From Chromera velia (taxonomy: Eukaryota; Sar; Chromeraceae), in contig JAHBMJ010004464.1 in NCBI GenBank assembly GCA_018398765.1, forward strand, positions 1 through 64,000: DNA of 64,000 nt. Direction: 5' to 3'. The position numbers and the translations under genes are program-made. The notes below the pieces were generated by a model. That model was not told the DNA's origin. It made no database searches and saw only the letters and a program-made list of their open reading frames with translations. This document shows positions 1 through 10,225 of this stretch, one piece after another. The stretch's first letter is position 1; each line of letters begins with the position of its first letter.

Positions 1-2
1 TA

Positions 3-197
3 GCCGAAATTGAAGCCAAATTAGACAGAGCCCAAGAAAGAGAGAGAAAGTGGTTGCTATTGATAGACTCCACCCCTCTAAAACACGCCACGCAAAGCGA
101 ATTGTTGGCACGAATGAAGGTCACCCTGGCACTCAGACACTCACCCATACCGGCCCTGCGACTCTTGCGAAACATCTGTCTGCGCCCTCTATCGTAA
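3..197 (+). CDS. C-terminal end of an unidentified protein (partial, 3' exon)
   Basis: An open frame of 64 codons runs from the window edge to a TAA at 195-197. The predicted peptide begins AEIEAKLDRAQERERKW, a charged helical stretch that could be coiled coil, and ends in LRNICLRPLS. Its start lies outside the window. GTAAGG at 194-199 is also a good splice donor, so the exon might instead continue past the apparent stop. No family is recognised. The charged opening and the position at the edge make a real terminal exon plausible, but the short length leaves it uncertain. Confidence 0.35.
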   Translation, partial: AEIEAKLDRAQERERKWLLLIDSTPLKHATQSELLARMKVTLALRHSPIPALRLLRNICLRPLS

Positions 198-671
198 GGC
201 CTGCGATTCGATGTATGTGATGGTTACTTACCTTTCTTCCCGTCTCACCTTTGAATGTTCTTTTTCCATCTCCCACGTACATCTCCCGTCCCCCCTCTCC
301 ACCGGTCTTCCTGTCTGCCTCTACTACCTGAGAGTCTCTGTTGCAGTTGTCGCACTCCTCCCACAGAAGGGAAACGACATCAGCGATTTAGAAAGCATCT
401 TCTAGATGCAGGGTGTTTAGAGTTGCGAGAGTGAAGCCCCCTCCCGTTGTATGATGCAGGTCTGGCAAAGGGGCAATAAAGCATTGTCCTAGACTCATGC
501 ACTGCATGATGGCCTATAGACCGATTAATAATAATAATAATCATTATAATTATTATTATACATGGGCCTAGATATTCTGGCAGGATTATCACATCTTTAC
601 GGTATTAAGCTAGGGTTTACTAAGGTGTGAGCTTCAAGTTCGGTAGCTTAAGTAAATAATGTTATCATGAT
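198..671. other. Spacer without a recognised gene
   Basis: No supported coding region. It holds an AAT/ATT microsatellite at about 525-560 and is otherwise mixed sequence leading to the left LTR of the copia element. Confidence 0.5.
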
Positions 672-982
672 GATTGGAGCAAAACGTGCAAGCGGGCCGG
701 CACCAGCCAACCGGTCCCGCCGCACAGCGCACCTCCAGAGAGCCATGACCGAGCACGTACACATCTTGCAGATCAATGCATGCAGAATTAATTGCATGTG
801 CGTAAATGCATGTAAACAGTAATTCGACGATACAGAATGATGAAGTCAGATAAGTCAGAGACTTGATTGATGGTTGGAAGTGAAGTAGCCTTACTTCACA
901 CACCTTCTGATAATGAACACGTATAAGTGCTGTGTGCACTCACGGGTAAAGGCGCCCCTAGACAAGCAGTGTCTAGCTCTTT
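672..982 (+). repeat. Left LTR of the copia element
   Basis: Direct repeat of 6603-6909, about 95% identical. The differences I counted are all transitions. The start is set by alignment to the sequence after the G-run at the right LTR, and the exact first base is uncertain by a few nucleotides. TGGTAACAAC at 984-993 directly after it is a plausible tRNA primer-binding site. Confidence 0.85.
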
Positions 983-1004
983 CTGGTAACAACCCAGCGA
1001 GAGA

Positions 1005-2339
1005 ATGAGTGAGTCGGGATCGCCGTTTCCGGTTCTACAGAATGACCAGGTCTTCAAGCCCTGGTGGGATCAGTGCGTATCGAAAACAGAAGGGGCAGAA
1101 AAGCTCTTCGGTGCCTCTGATGAGAATATTGCACAATGGCAGGCAAGCAGAATTTACTTGGCAACTCATAAGCATCCAATTGTTGGAAAGTCCATCCAAC
1201 ATCTTTTCGATCAAAAGAATGACTCCCATGACACGACGTTCCGCAATGCTGGCACCCTTAAGATAGATTGGGTCAAGTACAGGGACGCCTTTTTAGACAA
1301 AATCAAACAGCTCCTTGAAGAAACTGCGAAGGCCAAATCCAAAAAGAATGCGCGTGAATGGCGCATGCTTGCGGATAACGGCCGAGATTTCGCATCGTTT
1401 CAACTTCTTGTCGACTTTTTCGAGGTACTGGAGAAGGAGATGAAGGACTCAAAGGGAGAGAAGGACGTGCCTGATTCCCTAAGAGGGGAAGCTGTGTTTG
1501 CTTGTTTCCCCGCCTACAACCAGAGGATGTTGGGGACAGATTGGGATAAAGACGATCTGTCCGACTACGGAAAATTGATTGCGGAGGCAAAGAAGCTCGC
1601 ATGCAAAACCCAAACCAACATCATCACGGAACCAGCAGGAGGTCCGCCTGCCTGGCAGACCGCCACCACCAACAACATCACTCAGACGAAGAAAGCCGCA
1701 GTCGTCAAGCAGGAGGCTGCCTTTGTCGGTGGCGCTGGGTTCCCTCCGAGGGGGAGGAATAGAGGCAGAGGGCGGGGAAGAGGCAGTTCAGAGGCAGGTC
1801 GAGGAGGAGGTCATGGGGGGCAAGAGAGAGGCCAAGAAATGAACCCAAACGATTGCCCAAAGTGTGGCAGGGCAGGGGGGCATAACCCAGAATGGCTTGA
1901 GAAGAATGATTGTCCGGGGAAGACACACACGTGCGAGATCTGTGGGAAATACGAACACAGGCCACGCGTGTGCAGGAAGAAGGCGGACACTGCAAACACC
2001 CCTCTAGCATCCACATCCAACTCCAGAGGCAGAGGAGGCCCCCATTCACAGAGGGGACGTGGAGGGATGCAAGCTGCTCGAGGTAGTGGCCCCGGACGAT
2101 TCGATGGCAAGGCAGCCTACTACGCTCAACATGAGAAGAATGGTCAAGGGTGCACACCTGACCAATATGAGGTCAGCAGACTTGCGGGACATCGTTCCCA
2201 GTCTGGAAAAGGTTTTCAGAAGGCAGGCCACCTTTTTGAGTGTTTTCGAAATAATATGTGTATGTCTGTGCTTCCTTACTCATCTTCCTTCTCTCTGTCT
2301 CTCTGGCATTGGCAGGGTGCGGAGGGAGGAATTCGATAG
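1005..2339 (+). pseudogene. copia gag region (fossil)
   Basis: Gag-like region at the usual place directly after the left LTR. Two cysteine/histidine clusters are visible toward its C-terminal part, CPKCGRAGGH and CEICGKYEH, after an Arg/Gly-rich stretch of nucleic-acid-binding type. It belongs to the decayed copia copy. Confidence 0.7.
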
Positions 2340-2795
2340 ACATCACACACAACATTCCGGATGAGGGATGGTGCGCCCCACCCATTCTTTATCGACGTGA
2401 AGGAGCACCACACCTGCATGGTGGACTCCACTGGAGATGACATGAGATCCCCAGACAAGTCAGTATCGGTTAGTCAATACAAACCTGCTGCACGCCGTCG
2501 GATGCACATCAACTCATGCACTACGGCACCCATAGGATGGGAGAGAGAGCTGGGAGGAATGGTTATCTGGAGTAGGCCGTCTGACATGTCTTTTGGGCTT
2601 GTGCACAAGAAGGCAGAAAAGAAGATCCGAATCTCCCGTTTCGCATGCATCGCACAGAAATGCAAAGTCAGAGGGGTAGGCTGGCAAGTCCTTTTTGTCA
2701 TGGTCTATCTGACGCACGACCCAGTGCCATATCTGATGAGACAGGATGTTGCTGAGGGGGAGACGATTTTGTGAAAAGAGGGGAAGGAATCATAT

Positions 2796-4115
2796 GTGGT
2801 CGTGAGGGATGCCAGGGGGTTCTTAGCGGAGATCCTCGTTGACAATCCAAGGGGAGACGGCCACACAACAAACCTTCCGTTCACAGACGTCCTTGTTCCC
2901 CGTACTGACGAAGTAGCAGCAGCAATGAGAGACGAGGGGAGCGTGTGGGCTGTAGGGTTGCGCACCATCGGGTTCGAGGAACTGAGGGCAGAACACAGGA
3001 GATTCGGGCACGTGGGCAGAGATAAGCTAGAGCCCACACTGGCCTGCAGGGGGATGCAGGCAAGGAGTGAAGACTGGAAGAGGCTTGAGACAGAGTGCCG
3101 ACTGTGTCCCCTCAAAAACGCAACCATCCCCACTCTAGCTCCAGTACCCACCCGACATAAGGATGCGGGTGGGCCTTTCGACATCATGCAGATTGATCAC
3201 TGGTTTCCCAATGATGATGAGGTGGCAGGGCCTCACAAATGCTGCATGCGGGTGATAGATGAGTGGGGGGGACTTGACCTTGACTACCCCCTCAGGTCAC
3301 GAAACCAGTCCGTCGAGGGGTTCAAAGAGTATATCGACTTTGTTGAGTCGTTTGGGGGAGTACAATTCCAAAAGGAAGGGCCGAAGGCAGTAGCAGCACG
3401 CATCCATTGCAACGATGCACCTGAATTCCGAGGGGGGGAGTTTGGAGCGTTTGCAGAGCGAAGGGGAATGAGATTTTTGGACCATCCGTCCGGAATCAAA
3501 GGAGCTCTGGGTTTTGTGGAAGGGAAAAACAGGCATGCAAGAGCAGAGCTTGGTGCCTTCCGAGCTGAATGGAAGCGCCGGTTTAGTTCATGCCCTAAAT
3601 CCCTCTGGGGTCATATGGCCAGAGGGATCAGCATCACCAGAGCCAAGACATACAGCAAGGTGCTTCGCACCTCCCAATGGAAGAAAACCTTTGGCTCTGA
3701 CCCTCCCTACCATTTTCTCTGCAGAGATGTGGGTGTGTTGCGAACTGCAGAGAGTGGAATCGAACTTCCAGGCAGCGAGGTTGTGTGCCTCTATGAGAAG
3801 AACAAAAACCTTGCTGTCGTGACTCGAAAGCAACCAAACCATGACGTGTGGGACATCATTCACACGCATCCCCACTACGTCAAACCAGTGAAGAGGGGTA
3901 TTGTGGCATGTTGGGGGGGGCCTGAATGGGTCCCCGAGAGCAACGAATCGCAACAGCAGCAGCCCTACGCCATTCCTCCTTCTTCTGAAGAGTCCTCCCA
4001 GAATGATTTCCTTCCCGCCCCCCCTGTCCAACAAGATACATCCAATGAGGGGGTGCATGGTCACGCCTCTGGTGGGGGGGTGCAGCAAGCCGATGGACAT
4101 ACAGCATGGGGCTGA
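2796..4115 (+). pseudogene. copia GAG-pre-integrase and integrase region (fossil)
   Basis: A HHCC-type zinc segment (AEHRRFGH ... CRLCPL) is followed by an integrase core with the DDE landmarks MQIDHWF, IHCNDAPEF and FVEGKNRHA. This order and spacing are those of copia integrases. Part of the decayed copia copy. Confidence 0.75.
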
Positions 4116-4743
4116 TGTGCCACCAGCTTTATAAGAACGCTACACAGGCATCCTTGTGCAGGGAAGGAACAACCAGCTGGTCCCCATGGCTATGACTGGA
4201 AAGGCATTCAAACGGACCGTCCCCGTCTCCTCACTGTCAAAGCAGCCAGATGGCACCTGGAATTTTTCCGGCATCTCCTCGAATGTGCGCAAAGCAGATA
4301 TGCTACGTTATTTCAAGATTGTAGGGGGTCGTATTCCTTCTGCAATCGAAACACAGATTTCACCCCCTCTCCCATTACAGGCGGGGGGGTGTATGAACAA
4401 TCAAGCACCTGCTCAGGGAGAGGGAGATGGAGATAGAGAGGGAAGCGACGAGTCACCTGATGGGAGAGACCACGAACCAAAACACAGTGATGATGAGGAT
4501 TCTCTCTTCGGAAAGAACTTCCTCGCACCCAATGCCATGACAGGAGGGCAGTTGGGTGGAAACAACAAACAGGAACAGGATGGGGAGCCTCCGGGGGCAG
4601 ACTTTGGAGATGAGCCTCCTGCAGACAACGTCTTCTTTCTTGCTCCTCCCCATGACTGCTTCTACCTAGGACCGGACCCCGAGCATCCTATCACAGTCCC
4701 TGACGACTTTAAGCAGGGATCCACACAAACCCCTGCGCTTCCG

Positions 4744-5815
4744 AAAGAGGTCGAGAGGGGAGACTTCGATGAGGCATGCAGAGACGAGTGGCTGAAAAAC
4801 ATTATAGGTAAGGGGGTGCTGGGTAGGGTGGTCGACAGAAAAGAAGTGGACTCTGTCATGCATATGGGTTGGAAACTCACTTAGAAAGAGAAAGAAACCA
4901 AGCAGGCAGAGAAAGAAAAGGAAGAGAACAGGCAGAAGGAAGGGAAGGCAGGAATTGATCGGCAGTCAGGACGACAGGCAGACGGTTCTCAGGGAGACAG
5001 AGAGGCGCAACAGCCTCGCAAGTACAAGGGCAGGAAAGGAAGGATGAAAAACAATGAACCAAGACAGGTAAGGCCAGAGAACAGAAAGCCAAAAGCAAGA
5101 TGCTTTGGAAAGGGTTTCACAGACAAAAGAGCGGTTGACACTTATGTCGGCACACCTTCTGTCTGGGCAATTCTTATGTTCTGCATTTTCTCTTTAACTT
5201 TCTGTCTCTCTCGTTTTGCGGGGGACATATCTGGAGCGTTCCTCACTGCCCCTGACAAGAACGAGAAGAGAGCCGCAGTCATCATTCCCGATTGGCTGCC
5301 GCATATTCCAGCCAAGAACCCATACAAAGACATGAACGACAGGGACTACGAGACCCTCAGAAAAGCAGCCCTCGAAATCAAGCCGGGGGAGCTTCGATTG
5401 GTGGAAAAGGGACTCTACGGGATGCCCTGCTCAGGCAACATCTTTGACAAAAGCCTTACAGGAGTCCAGGGTGAGGCAGGATACGAACGAGTAGAGACCG
5501 GGGTGGCAGTTAAAAGAAGTGAGGCAGGTGAGCCCGCTGTGGGTGTCCAAATCAATTGGATTGATGATGTATTCGGGGCAAGGAGGGGTAGGAAAGAGAC
5601 CGCAGAAGAAATTGCATTCCTCAGAAGCAGGTTTGAATGGGGACACCTCTCCAAACTTCCCTCTGATACCAGCATTAAGTATGCTGGCATGGACTTCTCT
5701 TTCTTCAATGAGACAGTGGAGATGTCTCAGAACTCATACAGCAGGGGGGTCAACACAGATGCCCTTTGGAGAACGATCGGAGAAAAGAGAAAGAACGGGG
5801 AAGTGAAAGCTACAT
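4744..5815 (+). pseudogene. copia reverse transcriptase region (fossil)
   Basis: Reverse-transcriptase landmarks can be read: FAGDISGAFLTAP, then LRLVEKGLYGMPCSG, and an active-site-like WIDDVFG. They match the copia RT order. Part of the decayed copy. Confidence 0.65.
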
Positions 5816-6165
5816 AACTCGAACCCGCAACCGAAATGGAGAAGGAGAGGGGATTGGAGCCACTCATGCGGAGTATCAATGGTGTGTTGCATTGGATGGT
5901 GTGCACACAACCCTCCAGACGTGTCTGGGCAGATGAGCTCAGTTCCCACTCCACCCGACCATGCAGGAGAGTTGTCAGAGCAGCAGTCAGGGTCCTAGAA
6001 ATGCTGAAGGAGAGGAAAGAGCCCATCCGTCTGCGGGCACTGAAACGATTCAAGAGAGTTATGCTAGCTGTGCTAGGAGACAGCTCCTACTCCCGAACGA
6101 CCTACAGTGGAAGGTTAGATTGGCTGATATTCTTGGTTGAAGAAGGGTGAACTCCAGAAATAGCA

Positions 6166-6534
6166 ATGCAGGAAGCCAACCCATGGCAAAACATCATAGC
6201 ATGGCATACTGAACGCCATAACCATAAACATGGGAGTAGCACAGCAGCAGAAGTAACTAGCTTCGAAAGCGTCATCAAGCATCTTCCCCGTTTGAAGACA
6301 CTTGCAAACCACCTATGGGGTCAGAAACCAAAAGTACAATTCTTTACTGATTGCAATCCGTTCTTTGAACAGTTGAGGACGGGCATAGCAGCAGACGGTA
6401 CCTCACAGGGGATGCTTGATTTCATCATACAGGAACTCGGACGGACCAGAGGGTCAGTGACTTGGTGCAGGAGAGAGGTCCAGATGGCCAACGCGCTGAC
6501 TAAGCCGTGTTGGCCTGGGAAGGAATTTTTATGA
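6166..6534 (+). pseudogene. copia RNase H region (fossil)
   Basis: RNase H-like segment: a Glu within GSSTAAEVTSFE, an Asp within FFTDCNPFF and a tail VQMANALTKP that is typical of the copia C-terminus. It lies just upstream of the polypurine tract and right LTR. Confidence 0.7.
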
Positions 6535-6602
6535 GCAGAGAAGAATAAATGACAGAATAAGGATGACTGAAGAAAGACATAGATCTTTGCAAGATGGGGG
6601 GG

Positions 6603-6909
6603 TGAGCAGAACGTGCAAGCGGGCCGGCACTGGCCAACCAGTCCCGCCGCACAGCGCACCTCCAAAGAGCCATGACCGAGCACGTACGCATCTTGCAGAT
6701 CAATGCATGCAAAATTAATTGCATATACGTAAATGTATGTAAACAGTAATTCGACGATACAGAATGATGGAGTCAGATAAGTCAGAGACTTGATTGATGG
6801 TTGGAAGTGAAGTAGCCTTACTTCACACACCTTCTGATAACAAACACGTATAAGTGCTGTGTGCGCTCACGGGCAAAGGCACCCCTAGACAAGCAGTGTC
6901 TAGCTCTTT
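6603..6909 (+). repeat. Right LTR of the copia element
   Basis: Direct repeat of 672-982. It begins TGAGCAGAACG just after the G-run and shares the end CTAGCTCTTT with the left copy. Confidence 0.85.
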
Positions 6910-7884
6910 GTATTGGGGTTTTGTTATGAATGTCACGTCCCGTCATAATGGATTGATCAATTTAATTAATATCGCATTTCTACAATTACCTTTTAAGATA
7001 GACTAATAAATACACAGTTGAAGTGACTATTCAATACAGATGGCCGTGTTTGAAAGGTGATTGGGGGTTCTTTCATGTATGCCGCATCCAAGGTTCATTA
7101 ACATTTCAGTTTCAGCTCTTAAAACGAAATTGGAGGTTAAAATTAACATGAAGAGAGCTAAAGAAAAAAATAATAAACATGTGTTTATCCAATCGAAGCA
7201 ACACTATGTTGAACTACATTAAGTTGTGACATATAAGTAAGAGCATGCACTTATAGCGAAGTTCTGGGCCAACTCAAGGTTCACAAACTTGATACAAAGC
7301 TATTTCAGTGATCTTCTGTGCGATTCAGCGACTGCAAGAAGTGACTGACACACTTCATGAGTAACACCGCGTGCAAAAGGCGCCGCCCCGGACAATTTTT
7401 GATTGATTGAGGTTTTTGTTATGCATGCCGGACAATTTTTGGATTTTTTTGTCAGCTCCTAACGGCTCGCGCATATGCATGCAGCTACGCGCGCCAACAA
7501 CACAACGCGTGCCTGCAGGACCGCGGCCGGTTCAATTTGCAACATATGCATTAATTGCGAAACGGTTCAATGCAACACGTCCATTGTCCAAGTGATTGAT
7601 CAATCGATCAGTTCGTGCGTTCTCTGCATCACATGCAGAAGATGGACGGTCCCAAAAACAATTACCCAGCGCTCTCCATGTGCCAGATCACTGGATAGAC
7701 GGATTTTTAGGCTGGAAGGTGGAAAGTCAAGGCGAAGCGCATGCAGATGTATAGATGTTTTCTTGGCACGTATACACAACCGGACAACATGCACATATGG
7801 CTTCTCAAGCATCCAGCATTAATCGACTAGCCGAGTCTTCCATGGCAAGCAAGAGCTAGAGGTACACACAGCCAGTGACAAGAC
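6910..7884. other. Spacer and probable 5' region of the membrane-protein gene
   Basis: AT-rich from 6910 to 7380, then GC-richer. Short open frames at 7400-7820 show no protein-like features and are left uncalled. TGCATGCA at 7476-7483 lies about 400 bp before the next start codon, beside CGCGC tracts. Confidence 0.5.
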
Positions 7885-9025
7885 ATGCAGGGTAGAGAGC
7901 CTGACCCTCAGTTTCGAGTGGCAGGGTCTGACTACGAGCCCCAGGGAGGTCGTGGGTCTTCTCCCTCTGTTGCTTCGAACCCCAGCCAGATCGTGAGCGT
8001 GCAGGGCGGCACAGCAGCGATTCGAGTGCAGTTGCGCTCGAAAGAATACACAGTGGGACGGAGTCTGCTCCTGATTGTCATTGTGGTGTTGCAGTTCTGT
8101 GTGTATGTGGGAGTGCTGTCGGGGTGGGGCCTGGAGGAGGAGTCGGGGGGAGGCAGGACGTCGTCGTTGATGGGGTGGATCGGCATCCAGGTCGTCTGGC
8201 TGACAGTGACCCTCTACCTGAGTGCAAAAGGTACGCTTATCAAACACAAGCAGAGCTAGGCTGCATGGGTGTGTGGTGATGTGCTCGCAGGAAGTCCGGA
8301 AAGAGTCGTCCAGCTTTGAGTTGAGTTGACGCACGCATGCGCACTGCGCGTCTTTTAGATACAGACTTTGGTTGCTGTTTGTCTTAGAGTCTGATGGGAA
8401 GCACTCCATCTGGATAAATGTATTTGTACTGTTAATTGTCTTTTTATGTTGACTGCCTGCAGGTTTTTTCGTTTCGTTGGCGTGGCTGTCGATTCTGTTC
8501 TTGAGCGCTCTGTTTTTCTTTGCGCTGAACATCATCTACTGCCTCTTTGTCCCTCCGTTCACGGAGGTGGTCGGCAGGGTAGTCAGCGGAGTTCCCGTCT
8601 CGGTGTTCTTTGCAATTCATCTGCTCCGTATGGCATTCATCTTTGATTTAAAGAAGTACAGAAGGGGTCTGTACCCTCTTCAGTACATTCTCCTGTCTTC
8701 TGTACCTGATGCGGTCTTCGGGTTTTCGTGTTTGGTGTTCCTGGTTCTCTGTTTGCTCTTCGGGCCGTGGTGGATCCCTCCGAGCGTTCAAATACTGATT
8801 CATGGAATCGGGGTTAGCGTGCACTTGTCGGCCTTTCTCTCTCTGACGATGGGCAGCTCTCCAGTGGTCGGGTGTTTTTTCAAATTGGACGATAAGGGAA
8901 GAGCAGTGAAACCCAACACGAGGGTGTTTTACAAGTTCCCCTTCTGTGCGGCTCCTCTGTATTGTTTTCCTTCCTTTTGGCTCGCACACTCGGCTGCGAT
9001 TATCAAAGCAGTCTTTGTCTTGTGA
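7885..9025 (+). CDS. Multipass membrane protein of unknown function, two exons
   Basis: Exon 1 is 7885-8230 and exon 2 is 8463-9025. The intron has GT at 8231 and CTGCAG before 8463, and the frame stays open across it, giving 302 residues. The first 50 or so residues are polar and Ser/Gly-rich (probably cytosolic). About seven hydrophobic segments follow, for example LLLIVIVVLQFCVYVGVL, LSILFLSALFFFALNIIYCL, SVFFAIHLL, FGFSCLVFLVLCLLFG and a C-terminal one ending KAVFVL. This could be a transporter, a receptor-like protein or a tetraspanning-type protein. No family signature was recognised. Flanked by the copia element on the left and the hAT element on the right. No terminator-type signal was identified. 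Confidence 0.7.
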
Positions 9026-9593
9026 TTCAGTTCGAAGGGACGCTGGAGGATGACCCAGTGTTGAAGTGAAAGGGAAGGTGATGATGCGAACTAGGATGCG
9101 AGTCGATGCCAAGGTCAATGCGATCCTGATGATCGACTGGGTGCTAGACTGAGTGGATATGGAAGGAAAGCTTCTTAACTTTAAGTTCCCCTAACTTAGA
9201 TTAAATCCCGGGGCCGATTCGCTGACACACACACACACACACACACACACACTCATTCATCCATTCATTTTTTCACAATGACTCACTTGTTCACTCGTTC
9301 ATTCACTCCCTCATTCACTAGCTCATTCATTAATTAACTAACTGACTGACTCACTCACTTGCTCACCCACCCCTACACTCAGTTACTCACCCAGCCACCC
9401 AGCCACCCGCCAAAGCGCCGGAATCGGCGGGCCTAACGGATGGGCCACTGACCAGCCTTTTGGGGGTGCATATCTAGGTGCATATAAGTTAAATGTTCGG
9501 ATTAGTTCGGATAAGGCACGGTCGTGGGAAGGCATGGAGAGCCCTTACGTGATAGATAAATTTTTGAGTCGCGTACTACGCCGCGTAGGACAT
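9026..9593. other. Spacer with simple repeats
   Basis: Holds a (CA)n tract at 9225-9252 and degenerate CATT/CACT runs to about 9410. No gene is visible. Confidence 0.6.
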
Positions 9594-9601
9594 GTAGAAG
9601 C
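9594..9601. repeat. Target-site duplication, left copy (hAT)
   Basis: GTAGAAGC, identical to 14090-14097. An 8-bp duplication is the hallmark of hAT insertion. Confidence 0.93.
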
Positions 9602-9620
9602 CAGGGTATCCAATTAGGTT
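9602..9620 (+). repeat. hAT terminal inverted repeat, left
   Basis: CAGGGTATCCAATTAGGTT, exact reverse complement of 14071-14089. Confidence 0.93.
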
Positions 9621-9700
9621 TTAACCTAACCTAACCTAACCTTAAAGTGAAAAAAACCTAGGTTAGGTTACTAACCTAGGTTATTAACCTAAATTGTAAG
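9620..9700. repeat. Subterminal pentamer array (left) of the hAT element
   Basis: Four tandem AACCT units are followed by AGGTT units in the opposite orientation, so the array is itself palindromic. The right counterpart is at 13988-14075. Such subterminal motifs are often transposase-binding sites in hAT elements; here that is inference. Confidence 0.8.
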
Positions 9701-9807
9701 GATGCGATTGTTACAGGTATGAAATATGATGATATTTTTAGGGGGGCATTGACTTAAAGTTTTTTCCTAGCATCTGGTCTATGCGTCTTTCGTCTCTTCC
9801 TTCTGTC

Positions 9808-9905
9808 CTGGTTACTGCTAGTGATCATGTTTGATTTGATTATATTTGATTTGATTTGATTTGATTTAATTTGAGCTTCAACCTCAAATATTTGATATTT
9901 GAGGT
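9808..9905. repeat. Inner inverted repeat of the hAT element, left arm
   Basis: GATTT-rich tract (about 9838-9870) preceded by GTTACTGCTAGTGATCAT. The arrangement recurs inverted at about 13616-13705. Confidence 0.75.
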
Positions 9906-10225
9906 AAGATTTGAGGTTAACATAGGGTTCCTCACTGAGTCACTGACTTACTGTTACTCTGATCATTTTTCTCATGACAATAGTTATCAGAACATTTCTG
10001 ATGTGTGTTTCAAAAATTTAAAAATATATATATAAAATTAGAACTTATCAGTTCCGTAAAAAAAATATGCCTGTGTGGCAGTGTATATACACTAGTCACT
10101 GAGACTCACTCTAGTACTAATAGAGATTAAGAACATAAAATTGATAGATTTGAAATTGTATATAACTTTTTGTTGATACAATAAAGTTAGAGCACGTACC
10201 AAAATTAAGTGACAATCACTCAGCT

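Larger units (their letters stand above)
672..6909 (+). mobile_element. Ty1/copia-type LTR retrotransposon, decayed
   Basis: The element is bounded by two direct repeats of about 310 bp. It carries on the plus strand, in copia order, a gag region with Cys/His knuckles, a GAG-pre-integrase and integrase region, a reverse transcriptase and an RNase H. Integrase lying before reverse transcriptase is what separates Ty1/copia from Ty3/gypsy. A G-run just before the right LTR (about 6595-6602) looks like the polypurine tract. The coding part is split into several separate reading frames, so the copy is broken, with roughly four to six breaks. The LTRs differ at about 16 of 305 positions (about 5%), so it is moderately old. 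No clean target duplication was found. It is a fossil copy with no host gene inside. Confidence 0.9.

Noticed and set aside
661-6927. GTTAT at 661-665 and 6923-6927 as the copia target duplication
   Set aside because: The copies are not adjacent to the LTR ends defined by the alignment, so the match is probably chance.
7407-7822. Overlapping open frames upstream of the membrane gene
   Set aside because: Composition is cysteine/arginine-scrambled, there is no domain pattern, and the region looks like a promoter.
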